From contig NZ_KE384490.1 of assembly GCF_000426045.1 (NCBI RefSeq), forward strand, positions 248,001-312,000: 64,000 bases of DNA, read 5' to 3'. This stretch comes from Marmoricola sp. URHB0036. Lineage in GTDB: Bacteria; Actinomycetota; Actinomycetes; Propionibacteriales; Nocardioidaceae. The notes beneath the pieces are model-generated. The model had not been told where the DNA came from. It worked only from the letters and a program-made list of their open reading frames with translations, and ran no database searches. This document shows, one piece after another, positions 56,436-64,000 of this stretch; the stretch's first letter is position 1; each line of letters starts with the position of its first letter. The position numbers were made by a program, and so were the translations under genes.

Positions 56436-56565
56436 CCACGGAGCCAGCTGTGCCGAGCACTCCGCGCGCTCGAGCGTGACGTGTTGCGCCAGCTGGTCGG
56501 GCGGAGCACGCCGGCGGACGTGGCGGTCGGCGTACGGCGGGGGTCGGGCACAGGTCGAGGATGCC

Positions 56566-56982
56566 TCAGTCGTCCGACAGTCCGGTCCACATCCCGATGC
56601 GGAAGACCACGAACTCGGCCGGTCGTAGCGGCGCGATGCCGACGTGGACGATGAGCCGGCCGTTGTCGAGGTCGTTCTGGGTCATCGTGGTGCGGTCGAC
56701 CTTCACGAAGAAGGCCTCCTCGGGCGTGGTGCCGACGAGCCGGTTGTCGCGCCACAGGAGGGTGAGGAACTCGACGACCTGTTCGCGGACGAGAGCCCAG
56801 GTGTGCTTGTCGTTCGGCTCGAAGACCACCCAGCCCAGACCGTTGTCGATGGAGCGCTCGACGTACGCCGGGAGTTGACGCGGGTCCACCTGCTTCCATG
56901 CCGAGTCGCCGGCGCGGATGGGGATCGGGTGGGCCGGCAGCTCCTCGATGTTGAAGTGGGGGTTGAGCCATTCGGTCACCAC
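56566..56982 (-). CDS. Orphan contractile-tail sheath C-terminal domain
   Basis: 138 residues from GTG at 56982 (AGGAGGG about 10 nt upstream). From residue 35 it matches the C-terminal domain of phage/eCIS tail sheath proteins: LPAYVERSIDNGLGWVVFEPND, LWRDNRLVGTTPEEAFFVKVDRTTMTQNDLDNGRLIVHVGIAPLRPAEFVVFRIG. Full sheath proteins are usually 350-500 residues; the N-terminal domains are missing and no baseplate, tube or ATPase genes are nearby. The N-terminus (WLNPHFNIEELPAHPIPIRAG) is not sheath-like. It could be a remnant or a domesticated stand-alone protein. Confidence 0.8.
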   Translation of the reverse strand: MVTEWLNPHFNIEELPAHPIPIRAGDSAWKQVDPRQLPAYVERSIDNGLGWVVFEPNDKHTWALVREQVVEFLTLLWRDNRLVGTTPEEAFFVKVDRTTMTQNDLDNGRLIVHVGIAPLRPAEFVVFRIGMWTGLSDD

Positions 56983-57085
56983 GCCAGTCTGCCCTCCTGC
57001 CGTGACCCTGTCGCGTTTCTCCTATCGGGTACGACGGGACACGGCGAGTCTGGGAGGACGACGCAACAACCGAGAAGGAGACACG

Positions 57086-57460
57086 ATGAGCACCCCCACT
57101 GCCCGCCTTGCCATGGTCACCCTGGACTGTGCCGACGCCGAGTCCAGCGCCGCCTTCTGGTCAGCGATGCTCGGCTGGGACGTGGCGCACTCCGAGCGCG
57201 ACTACGCGATGCTCACCGGGCCCGACCACGCACTCGGGTTCGGTCGCGTGGAGGACTACCAGCCGCCGGCGTGGCCCAACGACCACGGCAGCAAGCAGTT
57301 CCACTTCGACCTCGCGGTCGAGGATCTCGACTCCGCCCAGGAGCAGGCCGTCTCGATCGGCGCGACCGTGGCCGACCCGCAGCCGGGCGACACCTGGCGC
57401 GTCCTGCTGGACCCCTCCGGTCACCCGTTCTGCCTGACCAAGGCCGAGAACTGGGGCTGA
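57086..57460 (+). CDS. VOC/glyoxalase family protein
   Basis: 124 residues from ATG at 57086 (GAAGGAG, 5 nt spacing). One VOC domain: LAMVTLDCADAESSAAFWSAMLGWDVA, KQFHFDLAVEDLDSAQEQAVSIGATVAD and VLLDPSGHPFCLTKAENW. This DUF-type glyoxalase-like subgroup is common in Actinobacteria and mostly uncharacterised. It converges with pyruvate carboxylase, leaving 12 nt. Confidence 0.85.
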   Translation: MSTPTARLAMVTLDCADAESSAAFWSAMLGWDVAHSERDYAMLTGPDHALGFGRVEDYQPPAWPNDHGSKQFHFDLAVEDLDSAQEQAVSIGATVADPQPGDTWRVLLDPSGHPFCLTKAENWG

Positions 57461-57472
57461 GCCCACGAACAG

Positions 57473-60400
57473 CTAGGAGAGCACCAGCACCAGGTCGCCG
57501 CCCTCGACCTGCTGGGTGCCGGTGAAGGCGAGGCGGTCGACGGTGCCGGCCCTGGGCGCGGTGATCGAGGCCTCCATCTTCATCGCCTCGATCGTCGCGA
57601 CCACCTGGCCCTGGTCGACCGTGTCGCCCTCGCCGACCTGGAGGGTGACCACCCCGTCGAAGGGGGCCGGCACCTGGCTGTCGTCCTTGAGATCGGCCTT
57701 CTCCTGGGCGGCGACCTTCGACTCGACCGACTTGTCGCGCACGTTGATCGGGCGCATCTGGCCGTTGATGGTGGCCAGCACGCTGCGGTAGCCGCGCTCG
57801 TCGGCCTCGCTGATCGCCTGCAGGCCGAGGATCAGTCGCTTGCCCTCCTCGATGTCGACCACGTGCTCCTCGCCGGAGCGCAGTCCGTAGAGGTAGTCGG
57901 TGGTCCGCAGCACCGAGACGTCGCCGTACGTCGCCAGCGACTCGTCGTAGCTCCGGGTGGGGCCGGGGAACAGCAGCTGGTTGAGGGTGTGGCGACGGTC
58001 GGTGCCGGCCAGCGCCTCGGACTGCTCCTCGGTGAGCTCGCCGACGGGCTGCTTCCAGGTGCGTCCGGCCAGCGCCTTCTCGCGGAACGGCTCGGGCCAG
58101 CCGCCGGGCGGGTCGCCGAGCTCACCGGAGAGGAAGCCGATGACGGAGTCGGGGATGTCGAACTTCGAGGGGTTCTCCTCGAACTCCTTCGGGTCGGCGC
58201 CGACGGCCACGAGGTGCAGCGCCAGGTCGCCCACCACCTTCGAGGACGGAGTCACCTTGACGATGTTGCCGAGGATGTCGTTGGCGGCGGCGTACATGTC
58301 CTCGATCTGCTCGAACTTCTCACCGAGCCCGAGAGCCACCGCCTGCTGGCGCAGGTTGGAGAGCTGGCCGCCCGGGATCTCGTGGGTGTAGACCCGGCCG
58401 GTCGGCGAGGCGAGGCCCGACTCGAACGGCGCGTAGACGCGGCGGGTGGCCTCCCAGTAGGGCTCGAGCGCGCAGACGGCCTCCAGGTCGAGCCCGGTCT
58501 CGCGGTCGGAGTGGTCGGTGGAGGCGACCAGGGAGGAGAGCGCCGGCTGCGACGTCGTACCGGCCATCGAGGCGGTGGCGGCGTCGACCGCGTCCACACC
58601 GGCGTCGATCGCGGCGAGCAGGGTGCCGAGCTGGCCACCGGGAGTGTCGTGGGTGTGCAGGTGCACCGGCAGGTCGAAGCGATCGCGCAGCGCGGTGACG
58701 AGGGTGCGCGCCGCCGGGGCGCGGAGCAGTCCCGCCATGTCCTTGATCGCGAGCACGTGGGCCCCGGCGTCGACGATGCGTTCGGCCAGGCCGAGGTAGT
58801 AGTCGAGCGTGTAGAGCTTCTCGTCCGGGCTGGAGAGGTCGCCGGTGTAGCAGAGCGCGACCTCGGCGATCGCCGTACCCGTCTCGCGGACCGCCTCGAT
58901 GGCCGGCCGCATCTGCTCCACGTCGTTGAGGGCGTCGAAGATGCGGAAGATGTCGATGCCGGTCTCGGCGGCCTCCGCCACGAACGCGTTGGTGACCGCG
59001 GTGGGGTACGGCGTGTAGCCGACGGTGTTGCGACCGCGCAGCAGCATCTGCAGGCAGATGTTGGGCACCGCCTGGCGCAACCTGGCCAGCCGGTCCCAGG
59101 GGTCCTCGGTGAGGAAGCGCAGCGCCACGTCGTACGTCGCCCCGCCCCAGGCCTCGAGGCTGAGCAGCTCCGGCGTCATCCGCGAGACGTGTCCGGCGAC
59201 GGCCAGCAGGTCGCTGGTGCGGACCCGGGTGGCGAGCAGCGACTGATGGGCGTCGCGGAAGGTCGTGTCGGTGACGCCGACCCGCTGCTGCTGACGCAGG
59301 TCGGCGGCGAAGCGCTCCGGACCGAGCGTGAGCAGCGCCTGGCGGGAGCCGTCGGGCGCGGGCACGTCGAGGTCGATGTCCGGCAGCTTGCTGACCGGGT
59401 CGACGCTGACCGGCGCCTCGCCGTACGGCTTGTTGACCGTGACCTCGGCCAACCAGGTGAGCAGGCGGGTGCCGCGGTCGGCGTTGGGCCGCGCCTTGAG
59501 CAGGTCTGGGTGCTGCTCGATGAAGCTGGTGGTCACCCGGCCGGCACGGAAGTCGGGCTCGTCGAGCAGCGCGATCAGGAACGGGATGTTGGTGGCGACA
59601 CCCCGGATCCGGAACTCGGTCACCGCGCGGCGTGCCTTGCGGACGGCGTCCTCGAAGGTGCGTCCGCGGCAGGTGAGCTTGGCCAGCATCGAGTCGAAGT
59701 GGGCGGAGATCTCGGCACCGGTGTACGTCGTACCGCCGTCCAGGCGAACGCCGCCGCCGCCGGGGGAGCGGTACGTCGTGATCTTGCCGGTGTCCGGCCG
59801 GAAGCCGTTGGAGGGGTCCTCGGTGGTGATCCGGCACTGCAGCGCCGCGCCACGCAGGCGCACCGTGTCCTGGCTCAGGCCGAGGTCCTCGAGGGTCTCG
59901 CCGGCCGCGATGCGCATCTGCGACTGCACCAGGTCGACGTCGGTGACCTCCTCGGTCACGGTGTGCTCGACCTGGATGCGGGGGTTCATCTCGATGAAGA
60001 CGTAGTTGCCCTCGGGGTCGAGCAGGAACTCCACGGTGCCCGCGTTGCGGTAGCCGATCTGCTCGGCGAACCGCACGGCGTCGGCGCACATGCGCTCGCG
60101 GATCCCGGGGTCGAGGTTGGGAGCTGGCGCGATCTCGACCACCTTCTGGTGGCGGCGCTGCACCGAGCAGTCGCGCTCGAAGAGGTGGATCACGTTGCCC
60201 TCACCGTCGGCGAGGATCTGCACCTCGATGTGGCGCGGGTCGACCACCGCCTCCTCGATGAACACGGTCGGGTCGCCGAAGGCGCCCTCGGCCTCGCGCA
60301 TGCAGGTGTCGATGGCGTCCTTGAGGTCCTTCTCCTCGTCGACCTTGCGCATCCCTCGCCCGCCGCCACCGGCGACCGCCTTCACGAACAGCGGGTAGGA

Positions 60401-60853
60401 GAGGTCGCCGGCCGCCGCCATCAGGGCGTCGAGGTCGTCGTTGGGCTCGACCGACTTCAGCGTGGGTACGCCGGCCTCCTTGGCCGCCGCGATGGCCCGG
60501 GCCTTGTTGCCGGTCAGCTCGAGGACGTCGGAGGTCGGGCCGATGAACGTGATGCCCGCGTTGGTGCACGCCTCGGCCAGGTGAGGGTTCTCGGACAGGA
60601 AGCCGTAGCCGGGGTAGACGGCGTCGGCTCCCGCCTTGAGGGCGACCTCGACGATGGCGTCGGGGTCGAGGTAGGCCCGGACCGGGTGCCCGGGCTCGCC
60701 GATCTGGTAGGCCTCGTCGGCCTTCATCCGGTGCTCGGACCAGCGGTCCTCGTAGGGGAAGACCGCGACCGTGCGGGCGCCCATCTCCGTCGACGCGCGG
60801 AACGCCCGGATGGCGATCTCGCCACGGTTGGCCACCAGGATCTTGGAGAACAT
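57473..60853 (-). CDS. pyc: Pyruvate carboxylase
   Basis: 1126 residues, single-chain alpha4-type enzyme making oxaloacetate from pyruvate and bicarbonate. The biotin carboxylase domain (about 1-450) has ILVANRGEIAIRAFRA, the ATP loop KAVAGGGGRGMRKV and EMNPRIQVEHTVTEEVT. The carboxyltransferase (about 530-800) has VTDTTFRDAHQSLLATRVRT and the metal ligands in LHTHDTPGG. BCCP carries biotinyl-Lys1092 in EAMKMEAS. Minus-strand TAGCCT is 6 nt from ATG. It diverges from a TetR gene. Confidence 0.97.
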   Translation of the reverse strand: MFSKILVANRGEIAIRAFRASTEMGARTVAVFPYEDRWSEHRMKADEAYQIGEPGHPVRAYLDPDAIVEVALKAGADAVYPGYGFLSENPHLAEACTNAGITFIGPTSDVLELTGNKARAIAAAKEAGVPTLKSVEPNDDLDALMAAAGDLSYPLFVKAVAGGGGRGMRKVDEEKDLKDAIDTCMREAEGAFGDPTVFIEEAVVDPRHIEVQILADGEGNVIHLFERDCSVQRRHQKVVEIAPAPNLDPGIRERMCADAVRFAEQIGYRNAGTVEFLLDPEGNYVFIEMNPRIQVEHTVTEEVTDVDLVQSQMRIAAGETLEDLGLSQDTVRLRGAALQCRITTEDPSNGFRPDTGKITTYRSPGGGGVRLDGGTTYTGAEISAHFDSMLAKLTCRGRTFEDAVRKARRAVTEFRIRGVATNIPFLIALLDEPDFRAGRVTTSFIEQHPDLLKARPNADRGTRLLTWLAEVTVNKPYGEAPVSVDPVSKLPDIDLDVPAPDGSRQALLTLGPERFAADLRQQQRVGVTDTTFRDAHQSLLATRVRTSDLLAVAGHVSRMTPELLSLEAWGGATYDVALRFLTEDPWDRLARLRQAVPNICLQMLLRGRNTVGYTPYPTAVTNAFVAEAAETGIDIFRIFDALNDVEQMRPAIEAVRETGTAIAEVALCYTGDLSSPDEKLYTLDYYLGLAERIVDAGAHVLAIKDMAGLLRAPAARTLVTALRDRFDLPVHLHTHDTPGGQLGTLLAAIDAGVDAVDAATASMAGTTSQPALSSLVASTDHSDRETGLDLEAVCALEPYWEATRRVYAPFESGLASPTGRVYTHEIPGGQLSNLRQQAVALGLGEKFEQIEDMYAAANDILGNIVKVTPSSKVVGDLALHLVAVGADPKEFEENPSKFDIPDSVIGFLSGELGDPPGGWPEPFREKALAGRTWKQPVGELTEEQSEALAGTDRRHTLNQLLFPGPTRSYDESLATYGDVSVLRTTDYLYGLRSGEEHVVDIEEGKRLILGLQAISEADERGYRSVLATINGQMRPINVRDKSVESKVAAQEKADLKDDSQVPAPFDGVVTLQVGEGDTVDQGQVVATIEAMKMEASITAPRAGTVDRLAFTGTQQVEGGDLVLVLS

Positions 60854-60927
60854 GGGTCGAGGCTAGTGCTGGCTCATTTCAGGCGTGCAAACCGGCGCAG
60901 ACCCGTGCTGCAACGTAGCCTTGCCCC

Positions 60928-61584
60928 ATGACGAGCCAGGCGAACGACCCCGCGGAGTTCCTGCCGCGGCGACGGCCGTCGCAGGAGCGGAGCCGGCGCC
61001 GGTTCGACGAGATCCTCCGGGCCGCGCGGGCGCTCCTGGTCGAGGTGGGCTTCGAGTCGTTCACCTCCGAGCAGGTGGCGCTGCGGGCCGGCGTACCGAT
61101 CGGGTCGCTGTACCAGTTCTTCGGCAACAAGTACGCCATCATCTGCGAGCTCGACCGGCTCGACACCGTCAACGTGCAGGCCGAGCTGGAGAAGTTCGCC
61201 GGCGAGATCCCGAGCCTCGACTGGCTCGAGCTGCTCGACAAGCTGCTCGACCACCTGGCCATCCTCTGGCGCACCGACCCGTCGCGACGGGCGGTGTGGC
61301 TGGCGATGCAGGCGACGCCGCCGACGCGGGCCATCGCCGCCGAGCACGAGCGCGACCTCGCCTCCCAGGTGACCCGGCTGCTCGCGCCGCTGACCCCCGG
61401 CTCCAAGATCAGCGACCGGCAGTCGATCGCCGAGGTCATCGTGCACGTGACCTACTCGATGCTGAATTTCTCGATCCGCGACGGGCAGTCGCACCCGGAC
61501 GCCGTCGTCCAGCTCAAGACGCTGCTGACCGGCTATCTGATGGCTGCCGAGTCCGAGGCCGCCAAGAAGCGCACCCTGGCCTGA
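60928..61584 (+). CDS. TetR family regulator between pyc and the fused carboxylase
   Basis: 218 residues. The HTH (about 19-68) is RRRFDEILRAARALLVEVGFESFTSEQVALRAGVPIGSLYQFFGNKYAIICEL. The C-terminal domain (about 90-205) is the ligand part. ATG at 60928 has TAGCCT 6 nt upstream. It lies between two biotin-dependent carboxylase genes, so control of one or both is plausible; acyl-CoA-responsive TetR proteins control acc genes in related bacteria. It is also a candidate, by function only, for the site before ccr. Confidence 0.88.
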   Translation: MTSQANDPAEFLPRRRPSQERSRRRFDEILRAARALLVEVGFESFTSEQVALRAGVPIGSLYQFFGNKYAIICELDRLDTVNVQAELEKFAGEIPSLDWLELLDKLLDHLAILWRTDPSRRAVWLAMQATPPTRAIAAEHERDLASQVTRLLAPLTPGSKISDRQSIAEVIVHVTYSMLNFSIRDGQSHPDAVVQLKTLLTGYLMAAESEAAKKRTLA

Positions 61585-61664
61585 ACGAACGCCTGAGACG
61601 AACGCCACGCCCGAACCTGCTATGTGACTCGCGCGTAACCCCTCGCCCGTGTCACGGTGGACCC

Positions 61665-61686
61665 AATGCGAGACCTGCCTCGCATT
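61665..61686. promoter_or_regulatory. Inverted repeat upstream of the fused carboxylase gene
   Basis: AATGCGAG and CTCGCATT are perfect 8-bp arms around ACCTGC, 28-49 nt before the GTG at 61714. It lies in the 129-nt gap after the TetR gene and is the best operator candidate there; a leader hairpin is the alternative. Confidence 0.6.
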
Positions 61687-61713
61687 TTGCGCGTCCAACA
61701 TGAGGGGAATGTC

Positions 61714-64000
61714 GTGTCGTTCCGTCGCATCGCGATCGTCAACCGCGGTGAGTCCGCCATGCGGCTGCTGCACGCCGTCCGCGAGCTCAACGCCGCCGGG
61801 GGCGAGCACGTCCAGACGGTCGCCCTGCACACCACGGGCGAGGCCACCGCGATGTTCGTGCGCGAGGCCGACCTCTCCTACGACCTCGGACCGGCCGCCA
61901 ACCGGCCGTACGTCGATCTGGCCGTGCTCGAGCGGGCCTTGCTCGAGACGGGGGCCGACGCGGTGTGGCCCGGCTGGGGCTTCGTGGCCGAGGATCCGGC
62001 CTTCGTGGACCTGTGCGACAAGCACGGCGTCACCTTCATCGGCCCGAGTGCCGACGCCATGCGCCGCCTCGGCGACAAGATCGGCTCGAAGCTGATCGCC
62101 GAGGAGGTCGGCGTACCTGTCGCGCCGTGGAGCCGCGGCGCCGTCGACACCCTCGACGACGCGCTCGCGAAGGCCGAGGAGATCGGCTACCCCCTGATGC
62201 TCAAGGCGAGCGCCGGTGGTGGTGGCCGCGGCATCCGCATGGTCGCCTCCGCGGCCGACCTCGAGGACGCCTTCCAGCGCACCAGCGACGAGGCGCTGCG
62301 GTCCTTCGGCAACGGCACCGTCTTCCTGGAGCGCCTGGTGACAGGTGCCCGCCACGTCGAGGTGCAGCTGATCGCCGACAGCCACGGCACCGCCTGGGCA
62401 CTCGGCGTACGCGACTGCTCCATCCAGCGCCGCAACCAGAAGGTCATCGAGGAGTCGAGCTCGGCGCTGCTGAGTGAGGCCCAGGCCGACGAGCTCAAGG
62501 CGTCGGCCGAGCGCCTCGCCCTCGCCGTGGGGTACGTCGGCGCCGGCACCGTCGAGTTCCTCTACCACCCCGGCGAACAGACCTTTGCCTTCCTCGAGGT
62601 CAACACCCGCCTCCAGGTCGAGCACTCCATCACCGAGATCACCACCGGCATCGACCTGGTCAGGGCCCAGATCCACGTCGCGCAGGGCGGTCGCCTCGAG
62701 GGCGAGAAGCCGGCCGAGATCGGTCACGCGATCGAGGCGCGGCTGAACGCCGAGGACCCCGACCGTGACTTCGCCCCGTCGCCCGGCCGCATCGAGCACC
62801 TCGCCCTCCCCGCCGGCCCCGGCATCCGCGTCGACACCGGCGTGGCCGAGGGCGACACCATCCCGCCCGACTTCGACTCGATGATCGCCAAGATCATCGC
62901 CTACGGCCGCACCCGCGACGAGGCACTGGCCCGCCTGCGTCGCGCGATGACCTCGACGACCGTGGTCATCGAGGGTGGCGCCTGCAACAAGAGCTTCGTG
63001 CTCGACCTGCTGGCCCAGCCCGAGGTCACGTCAGGAGACCCGGTCTGGGCCGACACCGGGTGGATCGACCGCGTCCGCGCCGAGGGCCGACTGGTCGCCC
63101 ACGCGCACGCCGGCATCGCCGTGGTGGCCGCGGCCATCGAGGCCTACCTCGACGGCGTCCGGATCGAGACCGCCCGGCTGATCGACACCGCCCACGGCGG
63201 CCGGCCGAGCGCCTCCCATCAGGTCGGCAAGCCGGTCGAGCTCAAGCTGCGCGGTGTGCCGTACCACGCCTCGACCATCAACACCGGCCCCGGCCGTTTC
63301 CGGGTGAGCGTTGCCTCGGGCGACACCTCGCAGACGGTCGACGTGCTGCTCGAGCACGTCGACGACGTACGCCGCCGCCTGGTCGTTGGCGGCCGTCGCT
63401 ACAGCGTCGTCACGGCCACGCACGGACCCACCACGCTCGTGGAGGTCGACGGTGTCGCCCACCGGGTCAGCCGCGACGAGGGCGGCGTGCTGCGCTCGCC
63501 CGCGCCGGCGCTGGTCGTGGCCACCCCCGTCGCCGTGGGCGACGAGGTCGAGGCCGGCACGGCCGTGGTGGTGCTGGAGTCGATGAAGATGGAGACCGCC
63601 ATCCGGGCGCCGTTCGCGGCCCGCGTCAAGGAGCTCTCGGTCATCACCGGCAGCCAGGTCGAGACCGGCGCCGCGCTGATCAAGCTCGAGCAGGTGGGCG
63701 AGGCCGTCGAGGAGACGGTGTCCGCGGACTCCGCGCTCGACCTGCCCGCCGACGACGAGTTCGACGACGAGACCCGTCGGGAACGAGCCCGGTCCGCCCT
63801 GAGCGCGGTCGTGCTCGGCTACGACGTTCCGCCCGAGGACCAGGACGCCGCGCTGTCGGAGTACCTCAGCGTGCGGGACCAGGGTCTGGCCGACGAGGTC
63901 TCGCTGCTCGAGGTCTTCGCCGACCTCGCCGAGCTGACCCGCAACCGGCCCATGGACGAGGATCGCCAGTCCGAGCTGCGCGTGCACAGCTCGCGCGAGC
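61714..64000 (+). CDS. Fused acyl-CoA carboxylase, BC-BCCP part (partial, runs off window)
   Basis: 762 codons are present with no stop before the window end. GTG at 61714 has GAGGGG 6 nt upstream. The biotin carboxylase domain (about 1-450) has IAIVNRGESAMRLLHAV, GWGFVAEDPAF, KASAGGGGRGIRMV and EVNTRLQVEHSITEITTG. BCCP (about 590-665) carries biotin-Lys in VVLESMKMETAIRAP. A linker with ERARSALSAVVLGYDVPPEDQ follows and recalls the central region of eukaryotic-type multidomain ACC, so a carboxyltransferase domain probably follows outside. The substrate (acetyl- or propionyl-CoA) cannot be decided. Confidence 0.88.
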   Translation, partial: MSFRRIAIVNRGESAMRLLHAVRELNAAGGEHVQTVALHTTGEATAMFVREADLSYDLGPAANRPYVDLAVLERALLETGADAVWPGWGFVAEDPAFVDLCDKHGVTFIGPSADAMRRLGDKIGSKLIAEEVGVPVAPWSRGAVDTLDDALAKAEEIGYPLMLKASAGGGGRGIRMVASAADLEDAFQRTSDEALRSFGNGTVFLERLVTGARHVEVQLIADSHGTAWALGVRDCSIQRRNQKVIEESSSALLSEAQADELKASAERLALAVGYVGAGTVEFLYHPGEQTFAFLEVNTRLQVEHSITEITTGIDLVRAQIHVAQGGRLEGEKPAEIGHAIEARLNAEDPDRDFAPSPGRIEHLALPAGPGIRVDTGVAEGDTIPPDFDSMIAKIIAYGRTRDEALARLRRAMTSTTVVIEGGACNKSFVLDLLAQPEVTSGDPVWADTGWIDRVRAEGRLVAHAHAGIAVVAAAIEAYLDGVRIETARLIDTAHGGRPSASHQVGKPVELKLRGVPYHASTINTGPGRFRVSVASGDTSQTVDVLLEHVDDVRRRLVVGGRRYSVVTATHGPTTLVEVDGVAHRVSRDEGGVLRSPAPALVVATPVAVGDEVEAGTAVVVLESMKMETAIRAPFAARVKELSVITGSQVETGAALIKLEQVGEAVEETVSADSALDLPADDEFDDETRRERARSALSAVVLGYDVPPEDQDAALSEYLSVRDQGLADEVSLLEVFADLAELTRNRPMDEDRQSELRVHSSRE

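Noticed and set aside
57863-60931. 1022-codon plus-strand frame antisense to pyruvate carboxylase
   Set aside because: The minus strand carries a complete, motif-perfect pyruvate carboxylase.

Overview
The window is high-GC DNA with GTG/TTG starts, an actinobacterial ATP synthase, NucS mismatch endonuclease, a fosfomycin-insensitive-type MurA and a DivIVA-like coiled coil. Gene order atp operon / DUF2550 / cobalamin adenosyltransferase / murA is typical of Actinobacteria. Together with a full set of ethylmalonyl-CoA pathway genes it suggests a nocardioform soil actinomycete, probably near Nocardioides (inference from protein character only). There are no rRNA or tRNA genes, insertion sequences, prophage blocks or CRISPR arrays.

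Layout. 284-8094: complete F1Fo ATP synthase operon, with a Rex-like operator upstream. 8217-10643: DUF2550, PduO-type adenosyltransferase and murA. 10758-14804: STAS protein, ethylmalonyl-CoA mutase and a PAS histidine kinase. 14945-20428: two tandem secreted GH26-like/fibronectin-III proteins. 20425-30392: nucS, D-amino acid oxidase, a double-domain 3-hydroxyacyl-CoA dehydrogenase, DedA, cell-wall and small proteins, an AI-2E permease and a DivIVA-like protein. 30535-32405: ccr and epimerase. 32576-37490: a compact six-gene operon. 37516-44537: methyltransferase, thiolase, meaB, membrane proteins, phosphohexomutase, an LLM oxidoreductase. 44507-53278: peroxidase and redox genes with two self-contained regulator/operator modules (TetR-MFS, MerR-aldo/keto reductase), purine phosphorylase and a LpdA-like flavoprotein. 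53401-57460: SpoIID-like secreted protein and accessory genes, including an orphan contractile-tail sheath domain. 57473-64000: pyruvate carboxylase, a TetR regulator and the first 762 codons of a fused biotin-dependent carboxylase that runs off the window.

Metabolic theme. Thiolase, 3-hydroxyacyl-CoA dehydrogenase, a crotonase-family protein, crotonyl-CoA carboxylase/reductase (all four CO2-pocket residues present), epimerase, ethylmalonyl-CoA mutase, its MeaB chaperone and a cobalamin adenosyltransferase are spread over about 40 kb. They would support acetyl-CoA assimilation or ethylmalonyl/methylmalonyl-CoA supply. Pyruvate carboxylase and the fused carboxylase add anaplerosis and malonyl-type precursors.

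The most interesting locus is 32576-37063: acyl carrier protein, FkbH-type glyceryl-loading enzyme, MBOAT acyltransferase, membrane-anchored SGNH acyltransferase and a 53-residue single-span microprotein ending in FVYGGY, all overlapping or nearly so. It has the architecture of the Dlt teichoic-acid D-alanylation machine, with the D-Ala ligase replaced by FkbH. I propose a Dlt-like pathway that exports a glyceryl-type acyl group to a cell-envelope polymer.

Many genes here have a TAnnnT-like hexamer 6-8 nt before the start codon and no Shine-Dalgarno, which points to widespread leaderless transcription; I used this to choose several starts.
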